DNA from: Maylandia zebra
Lineage: Eukaryota; Chordata; Actinopteri; Cichliformes; Cichlidae
Assembly: GCF_041146795.1 (NCBI RefSeq)
Contig: NC_135168.1
Coordinates: 36,386,870-36,450,869, forward strand
DNA: 64,000 nucleotides
Direction of reading: 5' to 3'
Both the position numbers and the translations under genes were made by a program. The notes beneath the pieces were generated by a model. It was not told the DNA's origin and ran no database searches. It saw only the letters and a list, made by a program, of their open reading frames with translations. Numbering within the stretch: the first letter of the stretch is position 1; each line of letters begins with the position of its first letter. Of the stretch, positions 60,901 through 64,000 are shown in pieces.

Positions 60901-62384
60901 AAATCCAAATATGAGCAATGGATCTCATTAATCTTTCCTACTGAGGAATAAATGCGCCCATCCTGGATAACTTGAATTCCTCTGGGTGGTTATCCAGCTG
61001 ACAGCTCTGCACAACTAAATGTCCAGCCAATGCCCCCCCCACACACAGAATATAATTTTCTCTGTTAAAAGGTTACACAACTGCTGACATATGAGCTAAT
61101 TGAGCAAGCAATGCAAAGTTGAGAGGTGCACTCGGGCCTTTTGTGCTGATGAAATTAGGGAGGTAGTGTGTGTGTGTGTGTGTGGTGGTGTTGTGGTGGT
61201 CTTAGTGGTTAGTGGGTTGTTGCCAAAAGCCACAGACAACACAAATGACCGTTCAGTCAGCCCTGCTGCCAAGGAAGAAAACACACAAGAAGTGGGGCTG
61301 GCTTTGCTCCAAGTACCAAGTACCCTCATCTAAAGTCCTGATGAATTTACATCAGCCCTTGGGCTTTGCACCTGCTGGTGATCCAGTTAATTTTCTGTCC
61401 ACCTGCTCCAGCACATAGCCTGACCTGCCTCTGCGATTCCAGCTGGGCAGGTTGCCTAAGTTCTGAGTACTGGACTTCTGTCTGCTCTGGGACCGAGTCA
61501 AATTGGGTTAAAATGTGGTTTTACTTAATAAATAATTCGCCCATTATATTAATCAATGAGTTTACTGAAAGTTATTTTCCCCCCACAAAAAATAAATAAA
61601 TGAAAGAACGGATTTTCTTTACTCAACAAAGGCAAAAATCGGAACCACAACTGCCCTAATTCTTGTTCAACTTATGCCCACCCTGGATGTGTTTACCTGA
61701 ACCAGAGACACTGGCTAGGTGACAAGATTTAAAGCCTACACCTTTTAGCGCGTCTCAGTCCAGAAAGGCGGAATGACGCACACGGGGGCGCAAATCCATC
61801 CTTTCAAAAACAAAAACCCCAAAAAACATACTTGTCTGGAAACTGAGCTGATAAAACGCCGTGACAGGCTACTGTAAAAGAAGTTGCCCAGAAACATGCC
61901 GTAACAGCGCAGACACAAAACCTGACACCGTGATACCGGGAACAGGAGGACCGAGCGGAGGTGAATGAACACGAACAGCCTCCGCGTGAGGAATGACAAC
62001 AATGTCGCCTTAAAGAAGCTCCGGTGTCTCTTCATTAAGTCTTTGTTTTTTTTTTACCTCACGACTCTCTCCTCCGCGGCTGCTGCCTGAGTCCAGTCGG
62101 ACTGGGTGGCTGAGCGAGAGCACCTCCGCCGGGTCAGCCAGGTCACTCCCCGCCAGTGTCATCACTGAGTCCCGCTTCTGGTGAATAATTTCCCTTTTGA
62201 CCTGGGACCGAAGGTCCAAATAGCAGACGAGGGTGACAGCGTGAAGGGTCAGCGACAGCAGGAATAATCCCAGGAACACAACGCTGCTGCTCCGACTCCT
62301 GCACTTCTTGCTGCACGTGCACGGAGCCGCTATGGGCATCACTTTGTCCGGGAAATCCTCCGCGGATGAACCATCGCGTGCCAT
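51034..62384 (-). CDS. eda: Ectodysplasin A
   Basis: Eight exons on -: 62384-62058, 55448-55349, 53254-53216, 52981-52811, 52489-52455, 52328-52277, 51764-51634, 51297-51034. They total 1119 bp in one frame, 372 residues. EDA is a trimeric type II ligand for EDAR/XEDAR that controls skin appendages, teeth and, in fish, scales and bony plates. Order: cytoplasmic part with CTCSKKC, membrane helix [20 protein letters not shown], stalk, furin-type QRAKRS in exon 2, basic [13 protein letters not shown], a collagen domain with [19 protein letters not shown] and one short break at SNV, then [10 protein letters not shown] and the TNF domain ([56 protein letters not shown]). Exon 5 is 35 bp, as I recall for mammals. 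Intron 1 is 6.6 kb. Confidence 0.96.
51628..51640 (-). promoter_or_regulatory. eda: Tandem splice donor for EDA-A1 / EDA-A2 isoforms
   Basis: At the end of exon 7 the - strand reads AGTCAG/GTAGAA/GTGAGT. Using the distal donor (GTGAGT) keeps the codons for Val-Glu (A1: YSQVEVYYLNF). Using the proximal donor (GTAGAA, six bases earlier) drops them (A2: YSQVYYLNF). In mammals this two-residue switch changes receptor choice between EDAR (A1) and XEDAR (A2). Both donors are intact here. Confidence 0.85.
52490..52810. other. eda intron 4
   Basis: Intron between the collagen exon and the 35-bp exon. No repeat recognised. Confidence 0.5.
54017..54095 (+). repeat. (CA)n microsatellite in eda intron 2
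   Basis: About 39 uninterrupted CA units following ACACAGGAC. A second, shorter run lies at 54920-54952. Confidence 0.95.
54920..54952 (+). repeat. (CA)n microsatellite in eda intron 2
   Basis: About 16 CA units followed by an AAAG run. Confidence 0.9.
55449..62057. other. eda intron 1
   Basis: 6.6 kb with no recognisable transposon of size, unlike the rest of the window, which may reflect regulatory constraint. It contains short homopolymers (56310-56332, 60531-60548) and a (GT)n run at 61166-61184. I found no additional coding exon. Confidence 0.5.
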
Positions 62385-64000
62385 TATCGGACGGAGGGGC
62401 GAGTCATATGCTCCTTATCTCGGCATAATCGGCTCGTCTGTCTCGCGCGGGCCGCGGCTATTCATTTACATGGAGACTCATAGGTGCAGCTGCAGCAGGT
62501 CGGTGCAAACTTCTCGGAGTATCTGTAGTAACAATGGAAACCCGCCCACCTCTCCTGTGATTGGTCCGGCGCAATTAGCAGCCCAGAGGTTGGGGGGGGT
62601 GGATGCAGTAGGTGCAGTGGTTGAGCGACACCCGATGGAGAGAAGGAGCTACTGCAACGCCTCTGAGACAAAGATGTGAGAATTTCTTCCCCCGCTCTTT
62701 TCTTATGTTTGTTGTTCAGTGTTGTGTGATTATTTCATGGACTTCTTTCAGTGATTTATTATATCTTACCCGAGTGTGAATAGGAAAAGGGGGGTTGTCA
62801 CCGGTGTAATGTATAATGTTTATATGTGTGCTTTTTTAAAAATGTGTTTTAGGGGTTTGGACATGCAATTTTTCACTGGCCTGCTTTGTTTGGCACTTGG
62901 TTTTGTTATGTGGGTGGCACATGAAGTGGTGGTCCTGTGTGAAGAACTGATTCAGAAAATACTGCCCGGTATTGTTATTGAAAGAGAACAAGCGGTTGAT
63001 GGTTACACTGCAATCATCAAAGAGTGGAAAAGTAGTACAAATTATGTTCTTAAACATTCTACAAATTATCTGATTATAGGTTAGTGCATCTGAACTCTGT
63101 CAGGCTCAACATTATGATAGTGGGCCTGGAAGGGAGTCGGTGTCACGGTGAGGTCAGCGTCACTTTGTGTACAACACCATCAAATAATCTAAACATGTGT
63201 CATTCGGCTGGATCCAGGGAACGGTTTGACATTTGTGTTACAAAAATGCCCGCTGAGAACAATGCTTTAACTAGGCTGAATGTGGGCTTTGTGGTTTGCA
63301 CATTTTCAAAATCCAAACTCGACACTTTGATCTCCAAGAACCAGAGGTAGCCTGTGAATCTGGCCGTCTTCGGGCCCCAGGATGATGAAACCTAAGCAGG
63401 GCAGAGACTCGGAGGGCTGATAGATCACCTCGTTAGATTAGTTTTCCGGGCAACTGCTGCCAAACATCTGTCTTTATTTCACTGGGGCAAACCCTGACAT
63501 TTGTGTGCACTTGACCTATATGGAGGTAAACATTTTCAGGCTGGGAGACTCATACTAGGTCTCACTCGATATTACAGGCTAAATAATGATGAAAAGTGGC
63601 TTTTGGAATTTCAATGAATGGTATTTCATCACTGTGTACTCTCTCTATATATATTACTGTGAAGTTTACCACTGTACAAATATAAGAATCTGTTATTGTA
63701 TTTCTTTTGGTTCAGCCAATTCCCACTGCCACTATATCATCACGTTTTCCCCCCCATGCACAATTAGTTTCCTTTCACCAGCTCATCTAGAGGAGAAAAA
63801 AAAGTGATTCTAGTCAGCTGCCACTGAAGGGCAGCATTGCCAAGCCATAAATCAATAACGCTGCATTCCAGTGCCCTCATAAAGTTGAACTAAAAAAAAC
63901 AAAACAAGAAACAAACAAACAAAAAAAAACCCAGCGCCATGCAAGTTGCATATTAACATGTAAATACATCTTGCATAGCCTCATATAGCATCTCTGAGAT
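62385..64000. other. eda 5' flank
   Basis: The first 300 bp are CpG-richer (CTCGCGCGGGCCGCGG near 62443) with an inverted CCAAT (GATTGG at 62560) and fit a TATA-poor promoter. The remainder to the window end is AT-rich; small open frames show no family signature. Confidence 0.5.

Noticed and set aside
62776-63084. Possible small gene upstream of eda
   Set aside because: It has no recognisable domain, no splice context and composition like the surrounding AT-rich DNA.

Overview
This window reads as a ray-finned (teleost) fish chromosome segment. The protein-coding genes are spliced vertebrate genes with small introns, and the intergenic DNA is full of teleost-type DNA transposons (Tc1, hAT, PIF/Harbinger), a tRNA-derived SINE, LINE tails and (CA)n runs. 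The species cannot be fixed from the sequence; a percomorph or cichlid-like fish is my inference.

Layout. Positions 1-8184 are gene-poor and repeat-rich: a probable solo LTR (about 21-676), a 3.9 kb element bounded by short inverted repeats that carries a small spliced zinc-finger gene with its own promoter-like region (2473-6395), and a hAT non-autonomous element with a perfect 8-bp target duplication (7017-7974). Positions 8185-17877 form a 9.7 kb near-perfect palindrome. It consists of two inverted copies of a PIF/Harbinger transposon fragment (MADF/BESS-like gene plus truncated HARBI1-like nuclease gene), each carrying the same nested hAT and Tc1 insertions, joined at a 44-bp tandem array. 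Positions 17878-22200 are intergenic, with an L2-type tail and a SINE inside a Tc1 relic.

Positions 22340-62384 hold seven host genes. vma21 is on the + strand (V-ATPase assembly factor). The rest are on the - strand: an alpha-group connexin, gjb1 (Cx32), an eight-exon tudor-domain gene, an LRRC32/GARP-like leucine-rich-repeat receptor, a BAFF/APRIL/BALM-type TNF ligand, and eda (ectodysplasin A). I worked out exon boundaries for the multi-exon genes by splice sites and reading phase, and all close without frame conflict. EDA, GJB1 and VMA21 are X-linked in mammals, so the block partly matches a mammalian X-derived syntenic group.

How the genes relate. The two connexins form gap-junction channels. 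EDA and its neighbour, the BAFF/APRIL-like ligand, are both type II furin-processed TNF ligands that share the E-F loop cysteine pair, so they may be an old tandem pair. The GARP-like gene next to them belongs to the family that tethers latent TGF-beta. The eda gene keeps the tandem splice donor that in mammals makes the EDA-A1 and EDA-A2 isoforms. Positions 62385-64000 are the eda 5' flank with no recognisable gene.

Most striking objects: the giant palindromic Harbinger composite, the gene-carrying inverted-repeat element at 2473-6395, and the eda/TNF-ligand pair.
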